The notes: generated from the letters alone by a model not told the origin. Shown: positions 27,801-29,890, counted from the stretch's first letter. The stretch is DNA of 37,453 nt from an uncultured Clostridia bacterium (GCA_937893125.1 CALBHW010000032.1:1-37453), one strand, 5' to 3'. Numbers and translations are program-made.

Positions 27801-28826
27801 GTAAATATTCCAAGTGTTACAAGAACTTACGGCGATTTGACCATTTCAAGTGATATGGATAAAGTCGGCGTTACGGGGCTAAAAGATTTGGTAAGCGGAA
27901 AAGATTATGTCTTTAATGTTTACGATGCTGAAAGAAATGTTGTCAAACTTGGCTACAATTCTCCTGTTGGTGTTTACACAATGCGCGTGATTTTGGTTGA
28001 CGAAAACAATTCGCTTAGCAAAAATTACGACATATTGACGCCAGCAAGCGCAACTTACACGATTGAGCAAAAGGCAATTCCTGATTTTGTTCTTTCAACG
28101 GACGGCGTTTTAAGAGAAAATGGCACAATTTTAAATGACAGAATCTCAGTCGAATTTGATAGTGAATTCTTTGTCGACGGCGTTGTTCCAGAATACGAAA
28201 TTAGGTATGAAAAGGACGGCAAGGAAGTCGGAAGCGTTATCACAAGCGGAACATACTATGTGCGTATCGTTTTCAAAAATGGCAATTATAGATGTGATAT
28301 GGTTAGACAATTTGAAGTCTATGAGCCACAAAGTTATTTGAGCCTTATCATTCTTCTTTCTACAATAGGCGGAATTACAATCTTGACTCTTATAATCGTT
28401 TTGTCTATAAGGTCGAGTAGAAGAAGATACAGAAAAAATGTCCAAAAACAACAATTTGAAAAAATCAAAAAGTCACTTAAAAAAGATGACAATTTGAAAG
28501 ATGTGGCTGGACAAAATGCAAACAACCAAAATTATGACCAAAACGGGCAATATTACGACCAAAATTATAATAATGGGCAATATTACGACCAAAACAGCGG
28601 GCAAAATTATAATAATAATTATGACACAAATGGCTATTATGACCCAAATGCTCAAGGTTATTACGACCCAAATTATTACGACCCAAACGCGCAAGGTTAT
28701 GACCCAAATGGATATTATGATGTAAACGCACAAGGCAACGCCTATAATAACCAAAATGGCTATTATGACCCAAATTATAATGGCGACCAAGGTAAAAACA
28801 ACCCAAAAAATAAAAAGAAGAAATAG
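819..28826 (+). CDS. giant (9,335-aa) cell-surface protein with beta-helix, MBG/Ig-like repeats and a C-terminal membrane anchor
   Basis: One uninterrupted frame with AAGGAG at 807-812, six bases before ATG. Residues 1 to about 40 form a signal peptide (RKGR then a hydrophobic core). Four right-handed beta-helix modules follow, each opening with a Y-x-G...L-x-x-A head, at residues 46, 1985, 2790 and 3735. From about residue 1410 they carry some 30 GGAIY/GGALY-type turns and NxxxxGG coils, as in chlamydial Pmp and pectate-lyase-like proteins. Ig-like spacers follow modules 1 and 3. Residues 4219-4308 resemble a degenerate InlB B-repeat (Flg_new). Residues 4428-6351 hold about 18 MBG-like units, and 6783-8329 hold about 15 DYxVxY...NAGTATVxIxG units, with a CxxC/CxxC knuckle at 8257-8276. 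More Ig/MBG domains precede one transmembrane helix (9174-9197), RSSRRRYRK and a Tyr/Asn/Gln-rich tail. There is no LPXTG. The likely role is an adhesin or stalk on the outer surface; the ligand is unknown. Domain names are by pattern recognition only. Confidence 0.93.
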   Translation: MRKGRFGFVVLLFLATIMGGIFATQWAGQNSAQDVAVAESGDAVVFYVSRNATSGGDGSSDKPFISLDDAVSACNNYADKSSVSCFKIVLKTALQITQDNDALYENNSGKDIYLLKDTTYENAQNGYETMINFANTMTSGASVEFGFKGKDNARFIFDGNDLDGNEREESQARAICIADVNTSVNSGVGTINRAGMSISLDYVTFQNFTNTYRVGEKVNVYGLVHLYVKGTYNNVIMQNNKVTNIGADSDGATRIGFVFNTAASGGVGTETQTFTNCTFIGNQGMLIYGYLINRLNITDCEFTNNKVETRGLIDVWDIGSTTSNSGVYVKGTKFVGNIAMNNSSVSASGFLIESGGVSHFELTGSDTQKSVFKDNTYEGSSSAFNNGVYVHMEHTQVRQAVVDNVEISGNDIKAGAQEYITSFIRLASSANENNTTFTISNVSATNNAMNLIRSGASNTVVTNYNVDNSGVMSSSKYSYALCVSTNAGNLSVSDSSFKNIKVNSELIYYCNDGVDAYGPNMTAEFKNVSFSNIVGLKDNSAYTVRSGAQRNYFEDITVIDCDNFFSGYVGVGKTLDDQNYGFILTTSSANKTNLIKNTRSRSISLSFRDVTAPQSSGTGALIERTVFQNAGRIYVSGVNKSLTNHYVVNVKDVEFFGRKTDDETKFGATYGNQMIYADSVHDVNLTNVNYHDNDKAGDCIGYPNDTAGSDSVYNVSFAFICCGKISMTNCKMRDVNTLSHQMIHFYRIECVKMTDCDIANFNTKYEDSKFVSYVIYGAIGDFIVNNCTIDNVRAVYPMYVWSQRFKRYSGSLTQSLDGTIKIDGLTLTNCWSRGSTINLNVIGGKSVDISNLTIGSMSADAGIGNGGNYTENGHLFNIGGSIGNREFEEKLSNIKIGGNSVRNGNILSLGRSSDRTINSTVQDIEISNNTLTRTGAGAAGYSFMFLNSADVANIQNVTIDNNDYAFSYGFSITGVNKLNLIDCKFSNNRRIESYAYGGKAFYVTNVTTANITNFVADNNDIVDYCAVTSSITNLNLNYLVISNNFLVFENSYSALNISNCLNVNILSPKIINNVTGGIVVYGSGSGTGSIVTINGGLIDGNTLPKYDGTSTQYSDARLLNVSGKFKTVDIIGGLTISNNKISAQGNSGTQTSDLLLFSGNGETEYMESLRFDGLKVINNQSYTDGATFNYLFYMYYIADISFENCTISNNLQNATLGRLFAMGWNPLKSFSFKNGVISGQNVQTMMYYAENLSYQVTFKDTVIAGNSFTSYAFGMDQSDLKYSILLDGIKFNYNNLAGTNEKGLVKVINEKISITGCEFNYNTANANINCAGILFDNNVSFAYSLTGCVFNGNKGKDGSAVYVRNKNVLLDVNGCSFTYNESVNGAFNAGLKNNEAKVSFTDCVFVSNSATTSGGAIYGKLLTINGCEFISNTAGVSGGAIYVTADGSLIIDKGYDGRSTFVTNSVDGTVDNQAGGALYLSNGTIAMSYGNLYERNSVPGAMVGGAIYVGSGATLNLERNTTNTNVPEFLNNGVAGNLGGAIANFGNLYIYNAKASGNKGQIGGFVYQGVYGVSSTMRVEIYDSEIDSCVVTKESTTTDAMGGGVAILYGDAIISACIFRDNKSENYGGAIYFASTNMPDAVHIIDCEFYGESETSGHGTAIAVGKNNAATAILNNLKVYNTSGESGIYVGGGRVEIEDIFTTEDINIGLEVESGSVYLGRSIILPSSGTSAGLKASVAVKLFSTLLDDSVIAIFATKAGSVIESDGSYVVKSSDFNKVYACDNGYQVTFKIKNTSDFTKNVIEAVLVSGNNSLVERDFYGFTGDKGEATVNVDLYKYENAVVYYGLKEGECDSISTITDPDLFNDGLTTIYYEIRVGETVKEKGFGYVFLEGKTGIYVSILPTFGTIQVGAPLDDSLIIGGEVVQYGYAQSVIAGSFSWARDASGKAIVPTETGLTRFSIVFTPKNTNYSTLTFTVIVEVVGYTELYYKYLGSEASNQQRFYKTLDDAQNGGSSSILAKSGFQDSTFISNMMTKMADGGVIYILTPVSAYLNLYVDNKTIYIKKFMDDTSAESSQAMFYYVNRNVANSPMIFGSPNMTGKIIIDGNGKTSYHPLIELAGLYSSVRTDYMYKFYSGVEITNFTGIGCPAVGLVGNIDVTIDGLKFTNCHYKTKEGITFSDAQFEAPVLNPTSGYLVADYFGGGAISTRNGIPGTSSRTYVPQLVIESVEIDNCSSEAYGGAICISSSNVDTTTVAYANSITNMTITNCSSVKGGGAFASLCKSDLIIKNMTVSNNFTNGSGGGLYLASKESIYKGEISYNHAEMYGGGMYIEGNDINYTVEIGLNDQNTIDVIGNSSVSLGGGIYTLFGLDLSFANIISNTITYNGGDIRTNVLMGAGIYAGASASNGDNSNVLSLRNCTIRDNKIIVNDHTIKELYGAGVYAYEVSFDNATITQNGLIFNATDDNYVALQGAGLYLNKMYSSDASNSIENSTITNNYVKTSNPLVVAGGVGVSAITASTSTESVSGGYNNQLILKNSEVSNNFFDLSGDSSRQVAKFGQIMLLADYNAGNPQPKLVLVLDGTTSHSVLNEPGIGSFAHSTAGQNSLNTLSSTSLIILKGALNITSMIEIPTELPENISSLREDVTLVSTLYALSIDNNSVVKVRVNGEPNFSDDESAQFTWIAQFDPTYAESLTTSYLINYGTEENPNYDIPSSRYDNYVLGELSYLKKIFDLSAKVVDSDNNVSYKTYDSNIFVKKSTVVAKVEESETLYKLGDFRIVAGSKNASLLETIYWNPTSGNDDRSGASQSLAVKSLDRAISLSRNGATIMMVGDFRVTSDTTLSARDRVIKRFISAENGTQYKFNIENGTLTLKDIVFDEADGTTAERGTLFDIARAGTLKIENGTTLNGIRTSTSSDSKTTNSVIKNNGGFVIINGGQFTSIFAGGSATGGLISSTGTVTINDGIFQDNFAKNGAIVGAMGGDVIVNGGSFIKNSYFDEEYMLSSAVLFGGVFYVGEKATLTIKGGLFEENNAVFGAVIYSIGTLKISNGVFINNIAKKAKVTSSEELSTYVPSMGGVAYIERGTASITGGTFSSNTATNGAVFAVGSVNTKAQLDISSRAIIRDNKTIVIYEDKQAYVDTYENKAFNSMDFGVGGAIYAYQNTTVNINGGEISNNTAIKAGGAIYALGCMLAIAGGTIKNNKLAPTVSGTNATYFDVKTTFGGAIFYQGVENKDDFSFITETEESATTATLKSSRFIVKGGTISGNTANQGGAIFLSASSGKVANLIISGGQIVGNGAYAFKSDATGADNSILGGAIYATENTFIEINTNGYIADNMASNGGAIYTNGSLLVNGGRIENNSAQNAGTATTATAIYLNNANAVLVIRSGEISNNHGLKGSNYSAVVVNAGNLYLGEDAYILSNYYESNDSELINADVLFNDLDPINGVTRDVKVVIYTNFSRKARVGFFSTESNMAKRKVLFATIKPIACNSKIMDSFVTNSGGYKVYFALIGTGLYVGPQTISSVKYNASDYINNFDGEEHTIFIEVDDDTLTVEYYVVNEGEIENYKNTYGAQEKDYLKKLYEDKATSPWTTVSPAISSGTAYILFRFRDASNSIIKYQDDDNITSDYYDYRVIKIGAKTVNVIVKPTVDQQIVAGVTYYREGYSENVLTFSNFEVVASDNANKPISGEFKLTDSSIRFNSIGEKSILVDFIPKGDTAYAIKTVSIQVIVMAGNVYYNDDSTGSGDKKGFYLDATLKDVAFVKTENSSTVIDTSATMVDAFNALIDNGTIYIIGSYSLQQEEKWEISKKVSIRRYKDGSGDLIIANNMLTIETIGFGELTLSGGAKWQFRQGASYVTSNPTEVNLDDSNYQAGLYAIGSLIRAYNGLIISGKVSLQDNENRVGSGGAIYAKSGEVRLENGVKVYQNLARNGGALYVETGAHLTIKGGRDEVTFEKNSTYKVEGNVGGLGGVIYAGQDVELSIENATFVTNRAYKYGGAIYSDNAKFITLKNSEIGGCTTDECGTIYVLSTLNGANPRSKITLENSTITGISGQETIYFNTDYKDDEAPVKVPVVEFRDGNIFTGTIALGGHTFIYDATSTLKSSDVKVHRIENKEEISDILVALTSSGNVATNYVNIYSLVSDNGGKLVNITTHRGDNSSSNAGNFYSDTDDQNFANYVKIEGSNGQVFATNTLQIGGSFNVEVTPFQGVVNEPTSYTVKLEYGEIYGTYFDGAVLHNVVETTNGVETLVDVDMTDREDRVGWTFEQYVVRLTVGTTITPKAMTSSAQVAYRKENYAKIDMVARWVQSAPEYVTRLYTFNQDDQSDLQEILPNEDGNYVTTYGKKVKLELEITNKNVNDFTYVVISSYLNSSNTNVSNAFTLNTESGNYELVFEDAMNYEFNIQVRAQRNNTDTKTNSIVTLIIEQAVVEIALKDGYSSFEFNGENLSIDKEFVYVHSGLQFGQEIEVLGLEVVASNVSEDVRLGYARNVGTYEAEFSITNPNYQLASMRLTWEITPLTLEIDKWLDIHNELAEYTKAYEVLGTTVHYLVPHFNNVKGNDIVNLAISTLVKDNDDQNTSLMFSFSNSNSFTRIDDLKNPTPNIQVNPSYNTPGEFTVTIDDYYNQFGNYVLPSDIDFTWFITGAQAYIDAFIFSKGGVGSSISLSSKLTTDLEIEGKIADGCYVLDNFEYLGAGILQYITVSMKNSSGDRIPSGMNLILHLTGTTTSGASVDVTTRSFSVGLDNENIERYVYFEEAGTYRLDVSVVENPSYEQSPSSIYSAVFTVDRAKLDIEWGVRDFSNNEKEVEISTSDGYKITTIYCAKDIYPFAKVKGGSPEIAPEDFEYTKSVTGSFSSDFSSISRLSAGSLVVIARLGDKYNANYQIASNAEITFEILPAQLIIEWDSPSQFDFTGADIYYKPRVLLPFEDPALPTEASIQALYNLLEPTLENSFASYFGRDIGTYTCTIVPVMDENGELINNNYTFGELALSQEWRILQKEVDIKWKAYKSQGEGTSKEELGVTEFSFVYDGNYYELIPYIDDLIEGYKDVTISYSGASQKNVGNWTREVQNLQGDHAGYYRLKDSTTTALWSITKRSLTVTWNLGKMPYETDLGDYEVYYSAGGLRLISASIVMGEDEDLINRDGVTLKITNNEFSAVGTYTATAESENPNYHVNQGASCTWKILQAPVVVVWEWADKMVDIFDSDGNKISSNFDGSRVTYTGTSNYLISSSLYLAYDVNETPLSFNANVVYKSNASGATLTADQIIAVGDYEATAVLEEALAKSYNIVKPTATFGIQRASIKFNWVQSDGSNFAGDSTSAIIDSAGKASPQYFYFVETDPTKTDNEKLKDNEKIAYSVKVTYSGVRENRERTLVVVPSKAEGAMSGGDKMSLEQFRSFLDGFSCDAGTYSIEILAMSGTTGNYSLNLEESKKTYVITPVMLAENAISLQYSDDPDSNSPFVYNGLTQEIFVTIANRYTSKNLDISQFERLDTKVGRNAGTYRLEIALIDPNYVFYSESLTNLRSQMVSWEIRPRLAELVWAGTSFEYDGAEHGPWVTGVSNAVEGDTFVYDIYDNSGAYTNKATDVGKYTARIKDLNNSNYSLTGNNGECQWEITKKILAFNWEPNSSNFTIDPNETNNIPGVPYEAKPLYYNPRLTKAIYVLDRPNIKYTLKITYSKDNTNYSDYAEYELNNDNDFTFNGGNIINVGYYKAQILFDETGTYYQLASDNTSFTWRIKQRTLGFLWDNLSPTYNAKAQEPTVSINSGIPSGSTDKSQITISKQYFVGSSWVSEAPTNAGEYPVRVASIGGAVAQNYTIGVSEATFRIARARLGATYFKAVLEDSDASASSIIYNGSPQYYDIDTDKITGIFAGDTIQFVLTYTYVAVGGSVSESLLGGENCINAGTYKLEVSLTSNQLPSDAGGNYIIGSDNVKEWSILQKEVTFSWSFENSENLKGDLVNFAPEYNGKDIKLVATVLVNGKQVDGVKVADDGYSDNVKSGVASDGSNWIAQVTKLDRSCSNNYTFSTLDNRSYYQRSWKIVAKKISGFNWESVGSFDDSKSAVYSGEATYYYPVFINGDMIENDEVSFTYTIRRRPLGSDSFIDVPNLNACKDSGYYELTVTGFAGASAGNYDMRHLETASKRNSWTITQKDLTCDLSEKTYVYNGANQAFSVTINENDLIPDDKIFVGISYTYENIRDDGTTETISNALECLLKNAGTYTVTIELSGDKAHNYKMADDHKTVKFNIAKRGISIIWNNDGEYKYAFDGNVHYPTATIVNGIEGEIPVEYSYSAKINSSDTAYSKTGIQPAHAGSYKVTASLVVASSRNYTWDSSMEEAEKTRYFTIERINPGITISPIKMGNSSSDDDSEKQTSALVVVSGVAGNIPRGSIQFSGHDSSAVISTSLLEQPNDYSSFPDAVKLIFQGLEQQNLSFSYAYFGYVEKNLSKYLPQVLVTLADDNEGYSETSNYTDNMRVTSSTGFVPSGQEQPSVKLFYRSSDGAFIEVTSSTGLTSNLERALVYGGSLNFYITGGADITTDDSLYGFRLKIGNEEILSSGDVVQNGEVIATVAYSVESDGFVPSFSEEEKLAGISSNVVRVVVTFKKPTVAGKGLSISAYKDGGDKKVGGVTESNYATKTTSAGRFEISKKTISVNLPDAKQMFKVDDSIEFVTDNNGILKRYALNSDGRPYKDASGDNYVYLAEYSLFVNSADLVAGDADRTMLQEFIRPRLRDGKTITGAGYYENAVTLESLDGNEYYILVVNGENGYGGLFVTGLELTEDDVTITITDEINLRYIGVLLRPSVTVKIKGQVGNLSLNNDYEVSYPSGADGFNINAGENNGYVTIVFKGDYKGTITRHFTIQKFDFSADTQLPTGYEIRYRNDLTTNETYRGSAITKNFSKNNSNPAIAFFNGGAQVYELVEGTDYTISYSSNINAGTATITIEGKAGNATGKKELHFTILKKNVTGGEITSYTLNKGNANHEIVFSGLNNTPTADTIIYKFVDTSVNPNIESEVSLAYDATQLRWGKMEGGSFKELTQKDTINIGTYYLEIGAVTGQRGALYRNFEGSLYLEYRVVALDMDSTDITIELINPVQQFTGKSLNPDIRVYWKEPIVTIVTDTADANYGNVTFTGNYRQTELTLDTHYTRVLITEGHSSAGINNGLVTISGKENSNFTGTKNKQFDIERRDLSLLSSTELVGNIPSYDYTGNIIDIDSLTNVSYLDNRLVQGVDFDIIKGLDEENIHAGTGRVRIQGKGNYTGQALLSFIINKLFIESGDNASKFKVEFEEDVYYYTGSSIEPVVTGVFFNNVKLMEGTDYTRIYYGDENINASKTAPMVYIEFGNMAGDFSGTLSKVFEIRPLSFRNSGFIVTDKDQGERANSVESGILEETYTGADIVKTIYVYALLDDGTYLRLKTASETSALPDYEYALSNNRNVGYATVSITGLNNYGGDGSIIRTNFKINPLDIGELISKGLATIENKTQLNNDPIQISDQQFSRQVIVPSPRVEYGNIILRPKTGSESSFDYVLSAYYDLSGLYGNNVDVSDKLNRTKIEGVGNYTGSYIFTFRIVEKSLTDTSISYNSIEPQEYSGQVLDIKNLVEVYDGGYKLLLNTDYEVVYSDATDRANVGNPAFQIVGIGNYTNTINSFFQIKARNILNHMDQFTFEVENAIYKASDIILTSSSSYVFSLKYKSYTLLYGTDKDYTFGEYRNNVNAGTATVQIIGNGGDGLKGNFTGTAEFTFEIARQKFDIEKGSIELKPSYRYTGKEIRPEPIKVIDNYGNEVGKDSYTIEYYYNIAVGSSAYIRLVFTGNYVGVVTKNFVIKTNVLTLDDIEYSQVGTAVYYQGITVVPSYEQISIKIKSDESDGTVSTTVVSRDDITSIEPVDATDDGIIVDNINVSDSTTKGAFKVTFGGVNNVYSGSVILRFDIASLHISSKQIIFATNLTSDEVYTGMAITKVFGENSLTINGVAINSADYTLGGDGVSAYTNNINVGYATITLMGVNNLTGTTTIQFRIVPYELSVTNTIISDIDNQEYNYGLEVLLSGKLEVLNTKVADTIVLTEGVDYRIDSYSNNINISTSTNKAKVTIQGIGNYSGYLTKSFDIVRREVTDNFVLANNRVYTYTGSPVTLGDQKDAGGSYFELVIGGIETIKIYDKDCVYFNNIFASEIIGSTEYLAKVTVTLTGNYSGTIVIEYRIEKVEYLTNADDFVVPMIGSQLSGAPIVIDFEENKITYKGVELVARKGDGEEKIYRCVNCGHTISAINAPTTCEKCLEDGLFIEHYDYEVVQFAENADAIPNTLGGVRVVFSGNFNGEVVRRFQIRRRQSTQADFDAENFKVVPKDATTIDQKIRYGEYATLRELTIIKNSLNDEYYGSKVWFENEDFAINTVGELRVPVRYKKDEDYDALVFYITFTVEKGVYKEEINIYDGLEDDFFSISYRKGLTLTDIILPDGFSWQYQRITDISKITIGTYYAKRNSDGSYTAFVKYAGETLDPGVTYYEPVTSLDTDDYIIGTGRDYIDVRSKFMAKYNANEALYQDVLDIVVNIRINKGDLDPSIFRYRDISRTYSPTLTASSITLPVSSLAQKWPWEWDENQPMFRTVLQVKDSPYTFQMIYDPAETNNSGVPVNGGFPASVYGNKLNYKKMTVDARVYVTRATYTQNRVYSALAEYVVPTIVYRLGLTAGDLGLDLPKGFTIKDESQALSYGENNVYVVYNRHIEGTSFDNNYEPYGEIVSESVSVKVLVTSPQLVGVLDKENESVVSTSAGGLAISREYGNTLSASSSNVPFVVTYYNETTGAWEEVAGTANWQDGSERLVSVGVITRQVVFTPVDKNFISGKSSITFDVEVVISQVNIGDLDNIRNNLKFESDSQELVYSTYPTLARINRITCVADENSNNLTKRFTDFDDIYYSYKLVMLNQNGQLTESAIEKATEYELSSLDILSAQGNDKGDYRSVYIIYANFTRGGCVYYNFGDYKPFFYLYMSKATLSVNIPSVTRTYGDLTISSDMDKVGVTGLKDLVSGKDYVFNVYDAERNVVKLGYNSPVGVYTMRVILVDENNSLSKNYDILTPASATYTIEQKAIPDFVLSTDGVLRENGTILNDRISVEFDSEFFVDGVVPEYEIRYEKDGKEVGSVITSGTYYVRIVFKNGNYRCDMVRQFEVYEPQSYLSLIILLSTIGGITILTLIIVLSIRSSRRRYRKNVQKQQFEKIKKSLKKDDNLKDVAGQNANNQNYDQNGQYYDQNYNNGQYYDQNSGQNYNNNYDTNGYYDPNAQGYYDPNYYDPNAQGYDPNGYYDVNAQGNAYNNQNGYYDPNYNGDQGKNNPKNKKKK
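5070..5730 (+). repeat. first cluster of GGAIY beta-helix turns within the giant gene
   Basis: Repeated coils ending in SGGAIYG, SGGAIYV, AGGALYL, VGGAIYV, LGGAIA and YGGAIYF occur at roughly 30-50 residue steps. This is the Pmp-type motif of right-handed beta-helices. The first 1,390 or so residues of the same module lack it and use NCxF / NNxF coils instead. Similar GG[AVG]xY clusters recur in module 2 (about 7420-8260), module 3 (about 9840-10860) and module 4 (about 12530-12830). The repeats are conserved as protein, not as DNA. Confidence 0.7.
14100..19872 (+). repeat. about 18 tandem MBG-like coding repeats (type A)
   Basis: These are units of about 107 residues. Each starts with a strand such as LxxxW, then a Y-x-G or F-x-G signature, then AGTY/VGTY near the middle, then NY, and ends in a W-x-I-x-x-K/R strand that leads directly into the next unit. 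Examples are WEITKKILAFNW, WRIKQRTLGFLW and WSILQKEVTFSW. This is the pattern of MBG-type bacterial beta-sandwich domains. Units have diverged strongly from one another and no long exact DNA repeat was noticed, so the array looks old. The unit count is by eye from the joints. Confidence 0.75.
21165..25806 (+). repeat. about 15 tandem Ig-like coding repeats (type B)
   Basis: These are units of about 100 residues with Y-x-G-x-x-I/L near the start, a middle signature of the type L-x-x-G-x-DY-x-x-x-Y, then NxNxGTATVxIxG, then NY-x-G and a closing F-x-I strand. Good examples are the units ending NYTGQALLSF, NFTGTAEFTF and NLTGTTTIQF. This motif family is common in surface proteins of Clostridia. 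It differs from the type A array by having the G-DY and GTATV signatures and by lacking the terminal Trp. One unit between the second and third copies is of type A shape. The last unit carries the metal-knuckle insertion. Confidence 0.72.
25587..25646 (+). other. rubredoxin-like CxxC...CxxC knuckle inside the giant protein
   Basis: Residues 8257-8276 read C-V-N-C-G-H, then 10 residues containing A-P-T-T, then C-E-K-C. The spacing is CxxC-x12-CxxC with a preceding Y-R and a G after the second Cys. This matches the zinc-ribbon and rubredoxin-type knuckle of rubrerythrin-like proteins (Y-x-C-x-x-C-G ... P-x-x-C-x-x-C). It sits in the middle of the last type B repeat, between its first strands and its HYDYEVV strand. 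Metal binding is inferred from spacing only. Confidence 0.65.
28338..28409 (+). other. transmembrane anchor of the giant protein
   Basis: Residues 9174-9197 form an uninterrupted hydrophobic stretch rich in Leu and Ile with one Gly-Gly pair (LSLIILLSTIGGITILTLII and four more residues). RSSRRRYRKN follows. By the positive-inside rule, the 9,100-residue N-terminal part is outside and the last 138 residues are in the cytoplasm. Confidence 0.88.
28521..28790 (+). repeat. low-complexity repeats encoding the Tyr/Asn/Gln/Asp-rich cytoplasmic tail
   Basis: Residues about 9235-9325 repeat short units such as NGQYYDQN, GYYDPN and NAQGYYDPN, ending in a Lys-rich stop (KNNPKNKKKK). The DNA repeats TATTACGACCAAAA and TATTATGACCCAAAT blocks imperfectly, so copy number may vary by slippage. 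The composition resembles prion-like low-complexity segments. Confidence 0.85.
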
Positions 28827-28888
28827 ATAATAACTTTTTTGTAAACCTATATTCTTCACATTTTGGTCAAAAAATCAAAACGATTTAT

Positions 28889-28922
28889 GAAGTGAACCCT
28901 AAGTTGGGTTCACTTCTTTTAT
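28889..28922 (+). terminator. Rho-independent terminator of the giant gene
   Basis: GAAGTGAACCC (28889-28899) and GGGTTCACTTC (28906-28916) form a perfect 11-pair stem with a six-base loop. TTTTAT follows. It lies about 60 bases after the TAG stop. Confidence 0.88.
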
Positions 28923-28963
28923 AAAAACGAAAAATTATTATGACAATATGAAATGGCACTTTT

Positions 28964-28985
28964 CGTTATACGCTACACTATAACG
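28964..28985. repeat. short inverted repeat between two terminators
   Basis: CGTTATA (28964-28970) and TATAACG (28979-28985) are exact inverted copies with an eight-base centre. It lies in the 245-base convergent gap between the giant gene and the hydrolase. No T-run follows on either strand, so it is not called a terminator. Role unknown. Confidence 0.35.
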
Positions 28986-29047
28986 CTAAAAAAAGAAGGT
29001 GTTTTTGAGTGACCCATACGGGGTACACTTCATTTATACCTTCTTTT
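28986..29047 (-). terminator. terminator of the alpha/beta hydrolase gene (minus strand)
   Basis: AAAAGAAGGT (28991-29000) and ACCTTCTTTT (29038-29047) form a 10-pair outer stem around a further imperfect stem (AGTG-ACCC / GGGG-ACACT). Read on the minus strand, the second arm runs into a string of T (ACCTTCTTTTTTT). This suits a terminator about 25 bases beyond the hydrolase stop at 29072. Confidence 0.75.
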
Positions 29048-29071
29048 AAAAAGACTAAAGCATACAAAGTT

Positions 29072-29806
29072 TTATCCTAAAATGTTTTTGATGATGGTTA
29101 TGATTTGAATTAGGTCGGTGGGGTTTTTGAAGCGGTGGTCGGCATCTTTTATGTAGTGGAGCGAAAATGAAGGGAATTTAGAGTTGAAAAAGACTTCGTT
29201 TTTTTTAATGTCCACGGTATCGTCTTTGTCACCTTGAATTATATCGATGTGCTCTAAAAATTTATGTTGTGATAAACTGTTTTTTCGCAAATCTTGTAAA
29301 AAATCTTTATTAACTAAAATTTCTTTGTCGAAGCCCAAAATTGCACCTTGTTTTAAAAATATATCAAGTGAAATTTTGTGGTCTTTTAAAATGCTATTTG
29401 TCAAAACTTCGTCCATAAAAATTGCGGGTGCTCGAAGAATTATGTGTTTAAATTGTTCGTCGTGATTTTTTAAATAATTTAGCAGAACAAACGCGCCAAA
29501 ACTTGTTGCAAAAAATGAAATTGGGATGCTTTTGTAACTTTTTTTCACATAATCTAGGATGATGTCTAAATATTTTATGCATTTGTCTAGCCTTAGTTTA
29601 CCTTGCTCTTCATCTTTTCCGTGGCAAGGGAGGTCAAAGGCGAAAACGAGCGTCGTTTCGCCTAAACTCTCCGCGACGGCTTTTATAACCGAACTTTCCT
29701 TATCGCCCGCAAAGCCGTGAAGAGCAATTAAAATATCTGAAATTTCACCACTTGGAATAAACAATTTACATTTTACATTTTCTATGTCTATATATTCAAC
29801 CCGCAT
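29072..29806 (-). CDS. alpha/beta-fold serine hydrolase
   Basis: This 244-residue cytosolic protein has the features of an alpha/beta hydrolase. HGFAGDKES at residues 30-38 is the oxyanion-loop motif, DLPCHGKDE at 58-66 is the usual DxxGHG-like segment, and the nucleophile elbow is FFATSFGAF with Ser102. G-D-K-D-D-T-V at 192-198 supplies the acid (Asp195), and DADHRF supplies His224. The length and motifs fit small esterase, lysophospholipase or dienelactone-hydrolase-like enzymes that cleave ester or acyl substrates; the substrate cannot be told. The elbow starts with Ala instead of the first Gly of GxSxG, which is seen in some family members. There is no signal peptide. AAGGAT lies a few bases before ATG. 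It has its own promoter (29842-29870) and terminator, is convergent with the giant gene, and is probably unrelated to it. Confidence 0.88.
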   Translation of the reverse strand: MRVEYIDIENVKCKLFIPSGEISDILIALHGFAGDKESSVIKAVAESLGETTLVFAFDLPCHGKDEEQGKLRLDKCIKYLDIILDYVKKSYKSIPISFFATSFGAFVLLNYLKNHDEQFKHIILRAPAIFMDEVLTNSILKDHKISLDIFLKQGAILGFDKEILVNKDFLQDLRKNSLSQHKFLEHIDIIQGDKDDTVDIKKNEVFFNSKFPSFSLHYIKDADHRFKNPTDLIQIITIIKNILG

Positions 29807-29841
29807 TTTTATCCTTTTTGGTTTTATAACCTATTATTAAA

Positions 29842-29870
29842 ATTTTATTGTTTTTTGCAATTTAAGTCAA
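29842..29870 (-). promoter_or_regulatory. SigA-like promoter of the hydrolase gene
   Basis: On the minus strand, TTGACT (29870-29865), a 17-base spacer and TAAAAT (29847-29842). Transcription would start near 29835, about 30 bases before the ATG at 29806. Confidence 0.65.
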
Positions 29871-29890
29871 TTTTTATTGGCATATTTTAG

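Noticed and set aside
28338..28826. Sortase (LPXTG) or surface-layer anchoring of the giant protein
   Set aside because: No LPXTG-like motif lies before the hydrophobic helix, no SLH or cell-wall-binding repeats were seen, and the tail after the helix is 138 residues, far too long for a sortase signal.
819..28826. Alternative genetic code (no gene here uses TGA as stop)
   Set aside because: All stops seen are TAA or TAG, but the genes are complete without in-frame TGA and Trp is encoded by TGG at the conserved MBG positions, so the standard code explains everything; eight genes are too few to infer reassignment.
28473..28859. 128-codon hydrophobic frame on the minus strand at the end of the giant gene
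   Set aside because: Its Ile/Val repeats are the antisense reading of the Tyr/Asn/Asp codon repeats of the cytoplasmic tail. It would also run against the giant gene through its whole tail.
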